Shown here one piece after another: positions 8,996 to 17,518 of a stretch of 64,000 nucleotides of DNA; position 1 is the stretch's first letter; every line of letters starts with the position of its first letter. The stretch is from contig NZ_AUDE01000028.1 of NCBI RefSeq assembly GCF_000425305.1, positions 1 through 64,000 on the forward strand, written 5' to 3'. The stretch is from Psychroserpens burtonensis DSM 12212 (GTDB lineage Bacteria > Bacteroidota > Bacteroidia > Flavobacteriales > Flavobacteriaceae). Both the position numbers and the translations under genes were made by a program. A model generated the notes under the pieces. The model had not been told where the DNA came from. It saw only the letters and a program-made list of their open reading frames with translations, and made no database searches.

Positions 8996-9391
8996 TTAAG
9001 ATTTATCACTGTCTATTTTTAAAAAGTTTATCAACACGAGAAGCCAAGCAATAATTAATAACAATCCACCTATTGGCGTCATAAAACCAATAGCTTTAAA
9101 ATCAAAGCTCGTAATATCATTTATTGATAAAGCATATAATGAACCCGAAAAAAACAAAACACCAATGAGTACCAAATAAAAAATTATTCGCTTAGTTTTT
9201 TCAGACATTGGTGAGAAACCTCCTATAAATAAAAGAAATAAAGCATTATACATTTGATAACGCACACCTACTTCGAAAGTTTGTATCGCCTCTAAAGTGA
9301 TTAATGACTTTAATCCATGCGCACCAAAGGCGCCCAGCATGATAGCTATTATACCAAAAAGACTTCCTAAGACAAGATTTTTTTTATTCAT
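8996..9391 (-). CDS. DUF423 membrane protein (YgdD-like)
   Basis: 131 aa with four membrane segments. The N-terminal AIMLGAFGAHGLK motif and the later FSGSLYALS and MTPIGGLLLIIAWL segments are the DUF423 signature. I use the ATG at 9391, because the upstream ATG at 9457 coincides with a -7 element (TAATTTTG, 9445-9452) and the extra 22 residues are not family-like. The family has no firmly known function; it lies in the inner membrane. Confidence 0.9.
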   Translation of the reverse strand: MNKKNLVLGSLFGIIAIMLGAFGAHGLKSLITLEAIQTFEVGVRYQMYNALFLLFIGGFSPMSEKTKRIIFYLVLIGVLFFSGSLYALSINDITSFDFKAIGFMTPIGGLLLIIAWLLVLINFLKIDSDKS

Positions 9392-9444
9392 ATATATTGG
9401 CTTTAGGTTTTTATAACCCTTTGTATTTAGTAAATTCGTAGACA

Positions 9445-9452
9445 CAAAATTA
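9445..9452 (-). promoter_or_regulatory. DUF423 gene promoter, -7 element
   Basis: TAATTTTG on the minus strand. It overlaps the codons after the rejected upstream ATG, supporting the downstream start at 9391. Confidence 0.55.
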
Positions 9453-9468
9453 CTCAACTCAACCCACT

Positions 9469-10833
9469 ATGCGAAAGATTTTAGTTATAGGTTCTGGAAA
9501 ATCCACTTCTTACCTCATAAAACATTTATTAGACAAATCAACCCAAGAAGAACTTCATATTATCGTTGGAGATATCAATATTGGTAATGCAAAAAAACTA
9601 ATTGGTGATCACGAAAATGCCAATGCAATCACTTTAGATGTTTTTGACAAATCATCTAGGCAAGCTGCAATAGAAAATGCAGATATTGTAGTCTCCATGC
9701 TTCCCGCGAGATTTCACCTCGAAGTTGCAAAAGATTGTGTTGCCTTCGGAAAAAATATGGTAACAGCTTCATATGTTAGTGAAGACATGCAAAAGCTAAA
9801 CAAAGTAGTTACAGACAAAGGCCTCGTTTTTATGAATGAAATAGGTGTTGATCCTGGTATTGATCACATGAGTGCTATAAAAGTCATTGATAACATTAGA
9901 GACAAAGGCGGTAAAATAGTACTGTTTGAATCATTTACTGGAGGATTAGTAGCTCCTGAGAGTGACAATAACCTCTGGAATTATAAATTTACATGGAATC
10001 CAAGAAACGTTGTCGTTGCTGGTCAAGGTAGTGCTGCAAAATTTCTTCAAGAAAACACATACAAATACATCCCGTACAATCGACTTTTTAGAAGAACCGA
10101 ATTTCTTGAAATTGATGGTTACGGTCGTTTTGAAGCCTATGCCAACAGAGATTCTTTAAAATACCAGTCTATTTATGGTTTAGACACTATTAAAACCCTA
10201 TATCGTGGTACAATTCGTCGTGTTGGCTTTAGTCGTGCTTGGAATATGTTTGTGCAATTAGGGATGACAGATGATAGCTATACAATAGATGATAGTGAGA
10301 ACATGAGCTATCGTGATTTCGTAAATTCCTTTCTTCCATATAGTCCTACAGACTCTGTAGAATTAAAGTTTAGACATGCCTTAAAAGTTGACCAAGATGA
10401 TATTGTTTGGGACAAATTAGAAGAGGTTGATATCTTTAACAAAACTAAAATGGTCGAGCTCAGAAAAGCGACACCAGCACAAATTCTTCAGAAAATATTA
10501 ATGGATAGTTGGACACTTGAAGAGGACGATAAAGATATGATTGTTATGTATCATAAATTTGGGTACGAGCTTAATGGTGAAATGCACCAAATAGACTCTA
10601 CAATGGTTGCCATTGGAGAAGATCAAACATATACAGCCATGGCAAAAACAGTTGGACTACCTTTAGCGATTGCAACTTTGGCTATTTTAAATGAAGAAAT
10701 CACGACACCAGGTGTTCAAATTCCGATATCAAAAGAAGTTTACAAACCTATTTTAAAAGAGCTTGAAGAATTTGGTATTAAATTTACTGAGAAGGAAGTA
10801 CCTTATTTAGGATACAACCCTTTAAACGTATAA
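9469..10833 (+). CDS. saccharopine dehydrogenase family protein (LYS9-like)
   Basis: 454 aa NAD(P)-dependent oxidoreductase. The Rossmann motif VIGSGKSTSYLIKHL is at the start, with acidic GDINIGNA following and VSMLPARFHLEVAKDC later. The GVDPGIDHMSA segment is typical of saccharopine dehydrogenase / carboxynorspermidine-type enzymes. Likely role: a step of lysine or saccharopine metabolism linking glutamate and aminoadipate semialdehyde; direction is not predictable. An Lrp/AsnC regulator follows 134 bases downstream, consistent with amino-acid control. Confidence 0.85.
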   Translation: MRKILVIGSGKSTSYLIKHLLDKSTQEELHIIVGDINIGNAKKLIGDHENANAITLDVFDKSSRQAAIENADIVVSMLPARFHLEVAKDCVAFGKNMVTASYVSEDMQKLNKVVTDKGLVFMNEIGVDPGIDHMSAIKVIDNIRDKGGKIVLFESFTGGLVAPESDNNLWNYKFTWNPRNVVVAGQGSAAKFLQENTYKYIPYNRLFRRTEFLEIDGYGRFEAYANRDSLKYQSIYGLDTIKTLYRGTIRRVGFSRAWNMFVQLGMTDDSYTIDDSENMSYRDFVNSFLPYSPTDSVELKFRHALKVDQDDIVWDKLEEVDIFNKTKMVELRKATPAQILQKILMDSWTLEEDDKDMIVMYHKFGYELNGEMHQIDSTMVAIGEDQTYTAMAKTVGLPLAIATLAILNEEITTPGVQIPISKEVYKPILKELEEFGIKFTEKEVPYLGYNPLNV

Positions 10834-10967
10834 TTTTTATTCCGAAATATGCTTGGCTCAAAACTCTTCTATTTCTATGAAACGAGCATGTTAAAAGAGC
10901 ATTATAATCCAAGAGAATGATTAATAGCGAACAGCATGTGACCACTGAAAAAGAATAGATAAAACAC

Positions 10968-11438
10968 ATGAAAATAGTTAATCAAAACATACAAATAGAC
11001 GGAATCGATAAAAAGATATTGCGTGCCTTAATGGAAGATGCGAGAACACCAATTTTGGAAATCGCAAGATCAGTAGGGATTTCTGGAGCTGCTATTCATC
11101 AACGATTGCGTAAATTAGAAAAATCTGGTTTAATCTCTGGTTCCAAATTTGTAATTAATCCAAAAGTTTTGGGTTACACGACTATGGCTTTTATTGGTAT
11201 TTTTCTTGATAAAGCCATTAGCAATCCAGAAGCTGTCAAGCAATTAAAAAAAATTCCTGAAGTTTTAGAATGTCATTACACAACTGGTAATTGGAGTATC
11301 TTCTGTAAGATTTTATGTAAAGATAATGAGCACCTAATGCAGGTCCTTAATAGAGATATTCAATCTATAACGGGTGTATCCAGGACAGAGACTTTTATTT
11401 CATTGAATCAACAAATTGATAGGCAGATAAAAATTTAA
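10968..11438 (+). CDS. Lrp/AsnC family transcriptional regulator
   Basis: 156 aa. N-terminal winged helix (IDKKILRALMEDARTPILEIARSVGIS, then AIHQRLRKLEKSGLI), followed by the RAM ligand-binding domain (VLGYTTMAFIGIFL ... VLECHYTTGNWSIFCKI). Such proteins form octamers and regulate amino-acid genes in response to amino-acid binding. Position directly after a saccharopine dehydrogenase-like gene suggests a link to lysine or related amino acids, which is inference. Confidence 0.93.
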   Translation: MKIVNQNIQIDGIDKKILRALMEDARTPILEIARSVGISGAAIHQRLRKLEKSGLISGSKFVINPKVLGYTTMAFIGIFLDKAISNPEAVKQLKKIPEVLECHYTTGNWSIFCKILCKDNEHLMQVLNRDIQSITGVSRTETFISLNQQIDRQIKI

Positions 11439-11454
11439 ATTTAAAACAGTATTA

Positions 11455-11497
11455 AAACAAAAAGGCAACCTTTTATTTAAGGTTGCCTTTTTGTTTT
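11455..11497 (+). terminator. terminator after the Lrp gene (copy 1 of a repeated hairpin)
   Basis: Arms AAAACAAAAAGGCAACCTT and AAGGTTGCCTTTTTGTTTT with a five-base loop. An almost identical hairpin follows the next gene at 12407-12448. Confidence 0.85.
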
Positions 11498-11612
11498 AAT
11501 ACCCGTTCTGCCTGCATTATGCCTTTAATAAAGCTTATAGTTATCATAAACATTTATTATGCAAATATCATTTAAATATAAATTATATTTATATACAAAA
11601 AAATGTTACGTT

Positions 11613-12386
11613 ATGAAAAATACTATTTTATTGGTTTTATTAGCAATGCTAATTACCAACTGTGCTGTAATTAGACCTGGAGAAGCAGGTGTTAGGCAAA
11701 CATTAGGGAAATTGGAGACAGAAGTAACCACTCAAGGAACCATTGTCTTTAATCCATTTACAACGCGAATTATTAAAGAATCTATCCAAACAAATAACCT
11801 AGAGTTATTACTTAACTTACCTAGTAAGGAGGGATTAAGTGTAGAGTCAGAAATTTCAATATTATATAGACTAGAAGTCAATAAGGTTCCTTATATTTTG
11901 GAGACTATTGGTCCAAATTACAAAGGGGTTATTACTAGTGTATTCAGATCTGCATCTGCAGATGTATGTTCACAATTCTTTGCTAAGGACATGCACTCGG
12001 GTCGTCGTGCAGATATAGAAGAAGCCATCCAGATAAAAATGGCTGAAAACCTTAAAACACAAGGTATTATTATAGAAGCTGTTTTGATGAAGAGTATTCA
12101 ATTACCAAGAGGATTATCTTCTTCTATAGAACAAAAATTACAAGCAGAGCAAGACGCCATGCGTATGGAATTCACTTTACAACAAGAGCGCCTTGAGGCT
12201 GAAAGAAAAATCATCGAAGCCAAAGGGACTAGAGATGCACAAATAATTTTATCAGAGGGTTTAACGCCAGCAATTATAAAAATAAGGAGTATAGAAGCCT
12301 TCAAAGAATTAGCCAAATCTGCAAACAGCAAGATCATAATTACAGATGGCAAAACCCCTTATCTCATAAATTCAGATAAAAATTGA
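11613..12386 (+). CDS. prohibitin-like SPFH/Band 7 lipoprotein
   Basis: 257 aa from the ATG at 11613. It opens with a lipoprotein signal (LVLLAMLITNC) rather than the usual membrane anchor, then an SPFH domain (AVIRPGEAGVRQTLGKLE, VESEISILYRLEV, IIIEAVLMKSIQLP) and an Ala/Glu-rich coiled coil (KLQAEQDAMRMEFTLQQERLEAERKII). Prohibitin-type proteins form ring or cage assemblies at membranes and act as scaffolds. The upstream frame extension to 11559 would hide the signal peptide and is rejected. Flanked by two near-identical terminators. Confidence 0.88.
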   Translation: MKNTILLVLLAMLITNCAVIRPGEAGVRQTLGKLETEVTTQGTIVFNPFTTRIIKESIQTNNLELLLNLPSKEGLSVESEISILYRLEVNKVPYILETIGPNYKGVITSVFRSASADVCSQFFAKDMHSGRRADIEEAIQIKMAENLKTQGIIIEAVLMKSIQLPRGLSSSIEQKLQAEQDAMRMEFTLQQERLEAERKIIEAKGTRDAQIILSEGLTPAIIKIRSIEAFKELAKSANSKIIITDGKTPYLINSDKN

Positions 12387-12406
12387 TTGTATAGCAAATT
12401 ATATTT

Positions 12407-12448
12407 AAAACAAAAAGGCAACCTAATTTAAGGTTGCCTTTTTGTTTT
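12407..12448 (+). terminator. terminator after the SPFH gene (copy 2 of the repeated hairpin)
   Basis: Arms AAAACAAAAAGGCAACCT and AGGTTGCCTTTTTGTTTT. Same stem as the hairpin at 11455-11497, with a slightly different loop. Confidence 0.85.
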
Positions 12449-12463
12449 AAAGTTGAGAATCAA

Positions 12464-12865
12464 TTATTTTATTATTAACTTTTTAACCGTGAATGCGTTT
12501 TTCGAAGAAATTGTCACAAAACACATTCCCGGAGACCATACAAAAACCAAATTATCAGAACCAAATGTAATATTTGATAAATTTGAAATATTCAATTTTA
12601 ATGGGATGGCTGCTACAGCTTCATCATAAGCAGTATCTGATCCTCGTGGATTCGTATTTGAACCAATATAATTAGCAGGATTTATCAGTGCTATTTTAGC
12701 CGCTTATATAGCAGCAAATAAAGATCCTCCAGTATAGACTGTATGATCAAATTCCAAACCATCAACTACTCCAGCGCTAACTCCTAAGTGTACTCTTGGC
12801 ATCCCAATATCACTTAATCCAAATGGCACAAAAGTTTGAAATAATATAGGTGCTTTACAAGAATA
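12464..12865 (-). pseudogene. decayed secreted protein with T9SS-like C-terminal tail
   Basis: Reading the minus strand, one frame codes from about 12865 to a stop at 12464-12466, with a single in-frame TAA at 12704-12706. The second half ends FVTISSKNAFTVKKLIIK, which resembles the type A C-terminal sorting tail used by the type 9 secretion system. No start codon or signal peptide is present. The first half (PFGLSDIGMPRVHLGVSAG) is not a family I recognise. It lies downstream of the YugP-like protease gene and is best read as a dead fragment of a cell-surface protein. Confidence 0.55.
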
Positions 12866-12871
12866 AAAACA

Positions 12872-12905
12872 AAACCGAATACATGTAAAAAACGTAATTC
12901 GGTTT
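12872..12905 (-). terminator. terminator after the YugP-like protease gene
   Basis: Arms AAACCGAAT and ATTCGGTTT enclose a 16-base loop, followed on the minus strand by a T/A-rich run. It lies just past the protease stop at 12928. Confidence 0.6.
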
Positions 12906-12927
12906 GTTGCTTGTTTCTTCGGAAGGA

Positions 12928-13623
12928 TTAATTTCGACCTCCAAACACTTGTAAAGCCCAATATAATAGAGACGCTAATGCACCTATTGCGGCAACAAGA
13001 TATGTTCTAGCAGCCCATTTTAGTGCATCTTCAGATCCTTTATACTCTTCTGGAGTTAGCATGTTTTTATTTTTTAACCAAGCCAATGCTCTGTTACTTG
13101 CGTCGTACTCTACTGGTAATGTGATAAAGCTAAATAAGGTAGCAAATCCCATAAACAGCAATCCAGCAACAGACACCCAATACCCCAATCCAACACCAGC
13201 TGCAGCACCAAAAATCAACCCACCTATAACTAGCCATTGAGACATTCCTGAAGTTACGCTTACAATTGGCACTAAAGCAGATCGCATCCCTAAAGCACTG
13301 TATGCTTGTGCATGCTGTACTGCATGTCCGCATTCATGTGCTGCAACAGCTGCTGCAGCTGCATTACGCTGATTGTAAACCGCTTCACTTAAATTAACTG
13401 TTTTATTTTTTGGATTGTAGTGATCTGTCAATTGACCAGCAACCGAAATCACCTCAACATCACTAATACCATTATCTGCGAGCATTTTTTCGGCGATTTC
13501 TCGTCCGCTCATACCATTTCGCAATTGTATTTTAGAATATTTTGCGAATTTTTGTTTTAATTTCTTGCTTACTAACCAGCTCACTAATGCTATAGCGCCA
13601 ATTAGAATGTAGTATCCAATCAT
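12928..13623 (-). CDS. YugP-like neutral zinc metallopeptidase
   Basis: 231 aa membrane protease. A first membrane segment (YYILIGAIALVSWLVS) is followed by the zinc-binding HECGHAVQH (HExxH) near residue 113 and two or three further hydrophobic segments, ending in a last one at the C-terminus. This architecture and the NQRNAAAAAVAAHECGHAVQH context match the Zn_peptidase_2 (YugP) family. Probably acts in membrane-protein quality control; substrates are unknown. Monocistronic. Confidence 0.9.
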   Translation of the reverse strand: MIGYYILIGAIALVSWLVSKKLKQKFAKYSKIQLRNGMSGREIAEKMLADNGISDVEVISVAGQLTDHYNPKNKTVNLSEAVYNQRNAAAAAVAAHECGHAVQHAQAYSALGMRSALVPIVSVTSGMSQWLVIGGLIFGAAAGVGLGYWVSVAGLLFMGFATLFSFITLPVEYDASNRALAWLKNKNMLTPEEYKGSEDALKWAARTYLVAAIGALASLLYWALQVFGGRN

Positions 13624-13748
13624 TCCGTTCCTGTTTTTTTTAAATTAAAATCTCAGAATTAATATAGCAAAAAGTGAGCCAATTTGTAGATAGGAAAATT
13701 TGTCAGTTAAGATCTTACAAAAAAGGATTTAAAAAATTGAAGCTGTAC

Positions 13749-14108
13749 TTATTCTATTGATTCAATGACTTCAACAGCACGATCTAATTCAAAAACAATA
13801 ATTAATAACGCTACTTTAGGTTCAGAAAAACTTGGCGGTTTACCCAGCTTATAAACAAAATTATCTTTTCCGAAGAGATTTGTATCGTAAGGTAGACCCA
13901 ATAGATTAATAATATCATCTTTAGATTTTCTAATGAGCAAATCACTGTCAATAATATCATCTGCCATTTGATAACGCATTGAGGGATTTGCGCTCCAACC
14001 CTTCTCATCAAACTGCTCTTCAAAAGTCCAAATCAAAAAAGACCCTATTAATGCCGCTGCAAAAAACACAAAAAGAACCTTATCATGTTTTTTGAGTATA
14101 AACCGCAT
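13749..14108 (-). CDS. small membrane-anchored protein, BamE/SmpA-like middle region
   Basis: 119 aa with one N-terminal membrane segment (VLFVFFAAALIGSFLIWTF). The middle, LIRKSKDDIINLLGLPYDT followed by DNFVYKLG, has the pattern of the SmpA/OmlA (BamE) fold, where a short helix precedes LLG-P and a YxxG strand. That likeness is weak. Its ATG shares a base with the stop of the upstream DUF6370-like gene, so the two are translationally coupled. No function can be stated. Confidence 0.75.
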   Translation of the reverse strand: MRFILKKHDKVLFVFFAAALIGSFLIWTFEEQFDEKGWSANPSMRYQMADDIIDSDLLIRKSKDDIINLLGLPYDTNLFGKDNFVYKLGKPPSFSEPKVALLIIVFELDRAVEVIESIE

Positions 14109-14413
14109 TAGTCTTTAAGTGCTATGGTGTTTACTTTAAAACGATCATCAATAATATCTCCAGAAACCTCCGCAGTTCTAATCACTTCACAAAAGCCTGA
14201 GTCCTTGTCATGAGCATCTCCAAAATCATCAATATCTGCACCATCAACAAAATAGGCTTTATCGTCTATTCGTACTGCCAAATCACAACCCTCTTGTGAA
14301 GTTAAACCAAATTGGCATTGACCACAGGATAACTCGACCGTTTGCTTTTTTGAACTTGCAGAATTACATGCAAAAACTGTAATAACTAATACTATTAATA
14401 CTTTTAATTTCAT
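14108..14413 (-). CDS. DUF6370-like small lipoprotein
   Basis: 101 aa. A lipoprotein signal (LIVLVITVFAC) is followed by LSCGQCQFGLTSQEGCDLAVRID, DGADIDDFGDAHDKDSGFC and VSGDIIDDRFKV, a conserved block I recognise as the DUF6370 family of Bacteroidota. Four Cys lie in the mature part and could bind metal or form disulphides. It overlaps the next gene by one base. Function unknown, periplasmic or outer-membrane side. Confidence 0.82.
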   Translation of the reverse strand: MKLKVLIVLVITVFACNSASSKKQTVELSCGQCQFGLTSQEGCDLAVRIDDKAYFVDGADIDDFGDAHDKDSGFCEVIRTAEVSGDIIDDRFKVNTIALKD

Positions 14414-14472
14414 AATTCTAATGTATATGACTTATTACCGACTAAAAACTGTCAACTAAAAATAATTTTCAA

Positions 14473-17397
14473 TTAACCTACAATATTTACAATTTTACCT
14501 GGTACAATAATCACTTTTTTAGGCGGACGACCATCTAATTGAGCGATTGTTTTTTCATGAGCCATGACTGTTTTTTCAATATCGTCTTTACTCATATCCA
14601 TTGGTAATTCTAAGGTAAAACGCATTTTACCATTAAATGAGATTGGATAATTTTTACTACTCTCTACCAAATATTTTTCTTCAAACTTCGGAAAAGACGC
14701 TATAGAAATTGATTGTTCGTTACCAAGTCTACTCCATAATTCTTCAGCAATATGTGGTGCGTAAGGCGATAATAAAATCAAAAATGGTTCTAAAATGGCT
14801 TTACTCGTACATTTTAAAGCGGTTAGTTCATTTGATGCAATCATAAAAGTAGACACCGATGTATTGAACGAGAAGTTCTCAATATCTTCTTCTACTTTTT
14901 TGATGGTTTTATGTAAGGTTTTCAGCGCATCTTTTGTTGGCTCTGCATCGTTGACTTTTAAACCGTTATCATCGACATAAAGTTTCCATAGCTTTTTAAG
15001 GAAACTGTGAACACCTGTAATTCCAGCAGTATTCCAAGGTTTTGCTTGTTCTAAAGGCCCTAAGAACATTTCGTAGAGGCGTAAGCTGTCTGCTCCGTAA
15101 TCTTTTACAATTTGGTCTGGCTTGACCACGTTGTATTTTGACTTGGACATTTTTTCGACTTCACGCTTGACTTTGAAAGTTTTATCTTCATGAGTTATAA
15201 ACTTAGCAGTCTTATATTCTGGTCGCCAATTTTTAAACGCTTCCATATCCAATTCATCTGAAGTAATTACAAATGACACATCAGTATGAATTAATCTTAG
15301 GTTTAATTTAGAACCTTCAATTTTACATACGTTTACAATTTCACCCCATTTCGGATGTGTTGAATCAATAAAATTTGGTCCTTCAATTAAATCAGAAGAC
15401 AAATAAACATGCAAGCTTTTTTCTCCATGAATAGCTTCATAAACAAAAGCACTAGTCCCCAAAATCATCCCTTGGTTAATCAACTTTTTAAACGGTTCTT
15501 CCACATTTACAAACCCGCGATCTTTCATAAACTTCACCCAAAAACGGGAGTAGAGTAAATGTCCTGTGGCATGCTCGCTTCCTCCTATGTACAAATCAAC
15601 GTTTTCCCAGTAGTTAAGTGCGTCTTCACTTGCAAAGGTTTCGTCACGCATGGCATCCTCCATGTATCTAAAGAAGTACCAAGAACTTCCTGCCCAACCT
15701 GGCATGGTGTTGAGTTCTAGAGGGTAAACGCCATTATGAGATTCTTCGCTTTGCTCTGAATGACAAAGATCGTTAGACACTACTTTGTTGTTTTTTGTAC
15801 ACCAAGCCCAAACATCTGCACGACCTAGAGGAGGTTCACCAGTTTCGGTTGGTAAGTACTTTTCTACGTCTGGTAAGCGAATTGGCAAATGTACTTTGTC
15901 AATCATTTGCGGCTTTCCTTTCACATAATACACCGGGAATGGTTCTCCCCAATACCGTTGTCTAGAAAATACTGCGTCACGTAATCTATAGTTTGTTTTT
16001 CCTTCGCCTTGTCCTAATTTTTCTAATTCATAAATAGCAGTTTTACTCGCTTTTTTATAGTTTAAGCCGTTCAGGAAATCGCTATTGGCAATTTTCACAT
16101 TGTCTTTAGAGCCATAAGCTTCTTCGGAAATATCAATACCTTCAAATATGTTAGGAATAGCAATATTGAAATGATTTGCGAAATCATAATCACGTTGATC
16201 TCCACAGGGCACAGACATAACTGCTCCTGTCCCATAGCCTGCTAATACATAATCACCAATCCAAATTGGAAGTGGTTCTTTAGTAAATGGATGCTCTGCA
16301 TAAGCTCCTGTAAATGCTCCCGAAATGGTCTTAACATCTGCCATACGATCACGCTCACTGCGTTTTGCTGTCGCTTGGATATAAGCTTCTACGTGTGCGT
16401 TTTGATCTGCGGTTGTTATTTTTGATACCAGGTCGTGTTCTGGTGCTAAGGTCATAAATGAGACTCCGAAGATGGTATCAGGACGTGTTGTGAACACCTC
16501 GATGACCTCATCGTGATTGTTCACATTAAAAACTACAGAAGCTCCAACAGATTTCCCAATCCAGTTACGCTGACTTTCTTTGAGCGAATCTGTCCAATCA
16601 ATAGTTTCTAACCCTTGAAGTAAACGCTCTGCATAGGCTGAAATTCGCATACTCCATTGCGTCATTTTCTTACGCATCACAGAATGGCCTCCACGTTCTG
16701 AAACGCCATTGACAATTTCATCGTTTGCCAAAACGGTTCCTAATGCCGGACACCAGTTGACTTCCGTTTCTGCTAGATAGGTTAACCTGTATTTTAATAG
16801 GATGTCTTGTTGTTGTTCTGAAGACAAAGCACTCCATTCTTCAGAAGAAAAAATAGTGATATCAGCGTCACAATCTGCGTTTATATGGGCATTACCTTCC
16901 GAAGAAAATTTTAAAATTAATGTGTCAACAGATTCTGCTTGGTTGTTATCTTTATTATACCAAGATTCAAAAAGCTGAATGAAAATCCACTGGGTCCATT
17001 TATAATACTCTGGACTACTCGTGCGTACTTCTCTGCTCCAATCAAATGAGAACCCGATTTGATCTAATTGTCTACGGTAAGTTTTTATATTAGTATCTGT
17101 TGTAATTGCTGGGTGTTGACCTGTTTGAATTGCATACTGCTCTGCAGGTAAACCAAAACTATCATACCCTTGAGGATGCAACACATTAAACCCTTTGTGA
17201 CGTTTATATCTTGCATAAATATCACTTGCAATATAACCTAACGGATGACCAACGTGCAATCCTGCACCACTAGGATAAGGAAACATATCTAACACATAAT
17301 ATTTGGGTTTATCGCTTGTATTAGAAGCTTTAAATGTTTGGTTTTCTGCCCAATATTTTTGCCACTTGGCTTCAATATCATTAAAATGGTAGTTCAT
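14473..17397 (-). CDS. leuS: leucine--tRNA ligase
   Basis: 974-aa class I synthetase. HIGH-type motif in AGLHVGHPLGY, CP1 editing domain with TTRPDTIFGVSF, and KMSKS loop EKMSKSKYNVV; the anticodon-binding and C-terminal domains follow. Two lineage insertions are visible (after VDTLILKFSSEG and before the KMSKS loop). Unusually, residues around CHSEQSEES, just before PLELNTMPGWAGSSW, are encoded by a dispersed repeat (15738-15764) read in frame. The rest of the catalytic core appears intact, so the enzyme should be active. Confidence 0.97.
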   Translation of the reverse strand: MNYHFNDIEAKWQKYWAENQTFKASNTSDKPKYYVLDMFPYPSGAGLHVGHPLGYIASDIYARYKRHKGFNVLHPQGYDSFGLPAEQYAIQTGQHPAITTDTNIKTYRRQLDQIGFSFDWSREVRTSSPEYYKWTQWIFIQLFESWYNKDNNQAESVDTLILKFSSEGNAHINADCDADITIFSSEEWSALSSEQQQDILLKYRLTYLAETEVNWCPALGTVLANDEIVNGVSERGGHSVMRKKMTQWSMRISAYAERLLQGLETIDWTDSLKESQRNWIGKSVGASVVFNVNNHDEVIEVFTTRPDTIFGVSFMTLAPEHDLVSKITTADQNAHVEAYIQATAKRSERDRMADVKTISGAFTGAYAEHPFTKEPLPIWIGDYVLAGYGTGAVMSVPCGDQRDYDFANHFNIAIPNIFEGIDISEEAYGSKDNVKIANSDFLNGLNYKKASKTAIYELEKLGQGEGKTNYRLRDAVFSRQRYWGEPFPVYYVKGKPQMIDKVHLPIRLPDVEKYLPTETGEPPLGRADVWAWCTKNNKVVSNDLCHSEQSEESHNGVYPLELNTMPGWAGSSWYFFRYMEDAMRDETFASEDALNYWENVDLYIGGSEHATGHLLYSRFWVKFMKDRGFVNVEEPFKKLINQGMILGTSAFVYEAIHGEKSLHVYLSSDLIEGPNFIDSTHPKWGEIVNVCKIEGSKLNLRLIHTDVSFVITSDELDMEAFKNWRPEYKTAKFITHEDKTFKVKREVEKMSKSKYNVVKPDQIVKDYGADSLRLYEMFLGPLEQAKPWNTAGITGVHSFLKKLWKLYVDDNGLKVNDAEPTKDALKTLHKTIKKVEEDIENFSFNTSVSTFMIASNELTALKCTSKAILEPFLILLSPYAPHIAEELWSRLGNEQSISIASFPKFEEKYLVESSKNYPISFNGKMRFTLELPMDMSKDDIEKTVMAHEKTIAQLDGRPPKKVIIVPGKIVNIVG
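15738..15764 (-). repeat. dispersed flavobacterial repeat inserted in frame in leuS
   Basis: On the minus strand the bases read as the common GTCATTCAGAGCAAAGCGAA-type element ending AGAATCTC. Normally such repeats lie between genes. Here the reading frame passes through and yields the tell-tale peptide CHSEQSEES. Confidence 0.75.
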
Positions 17398-17518
17398 GGT
17401 TTGATTGCAAATTTAGACCGTAAATTTAAAGGTATTACAACACAATTAAAAGTTTAAGCGTTGTTATCATTAAACAAACGAATTCTTTTATATTTTTACA
17501 GCATTAATCTTAAATTTT

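Noticed and set aside
12704-12961. 85-aa ORF starting inside the YugP-like gene
   Set aside because: Its start belongs to the protease region and it runs through the terminator hairpin; only the part below about 12865 resembles decayed coding sequence.
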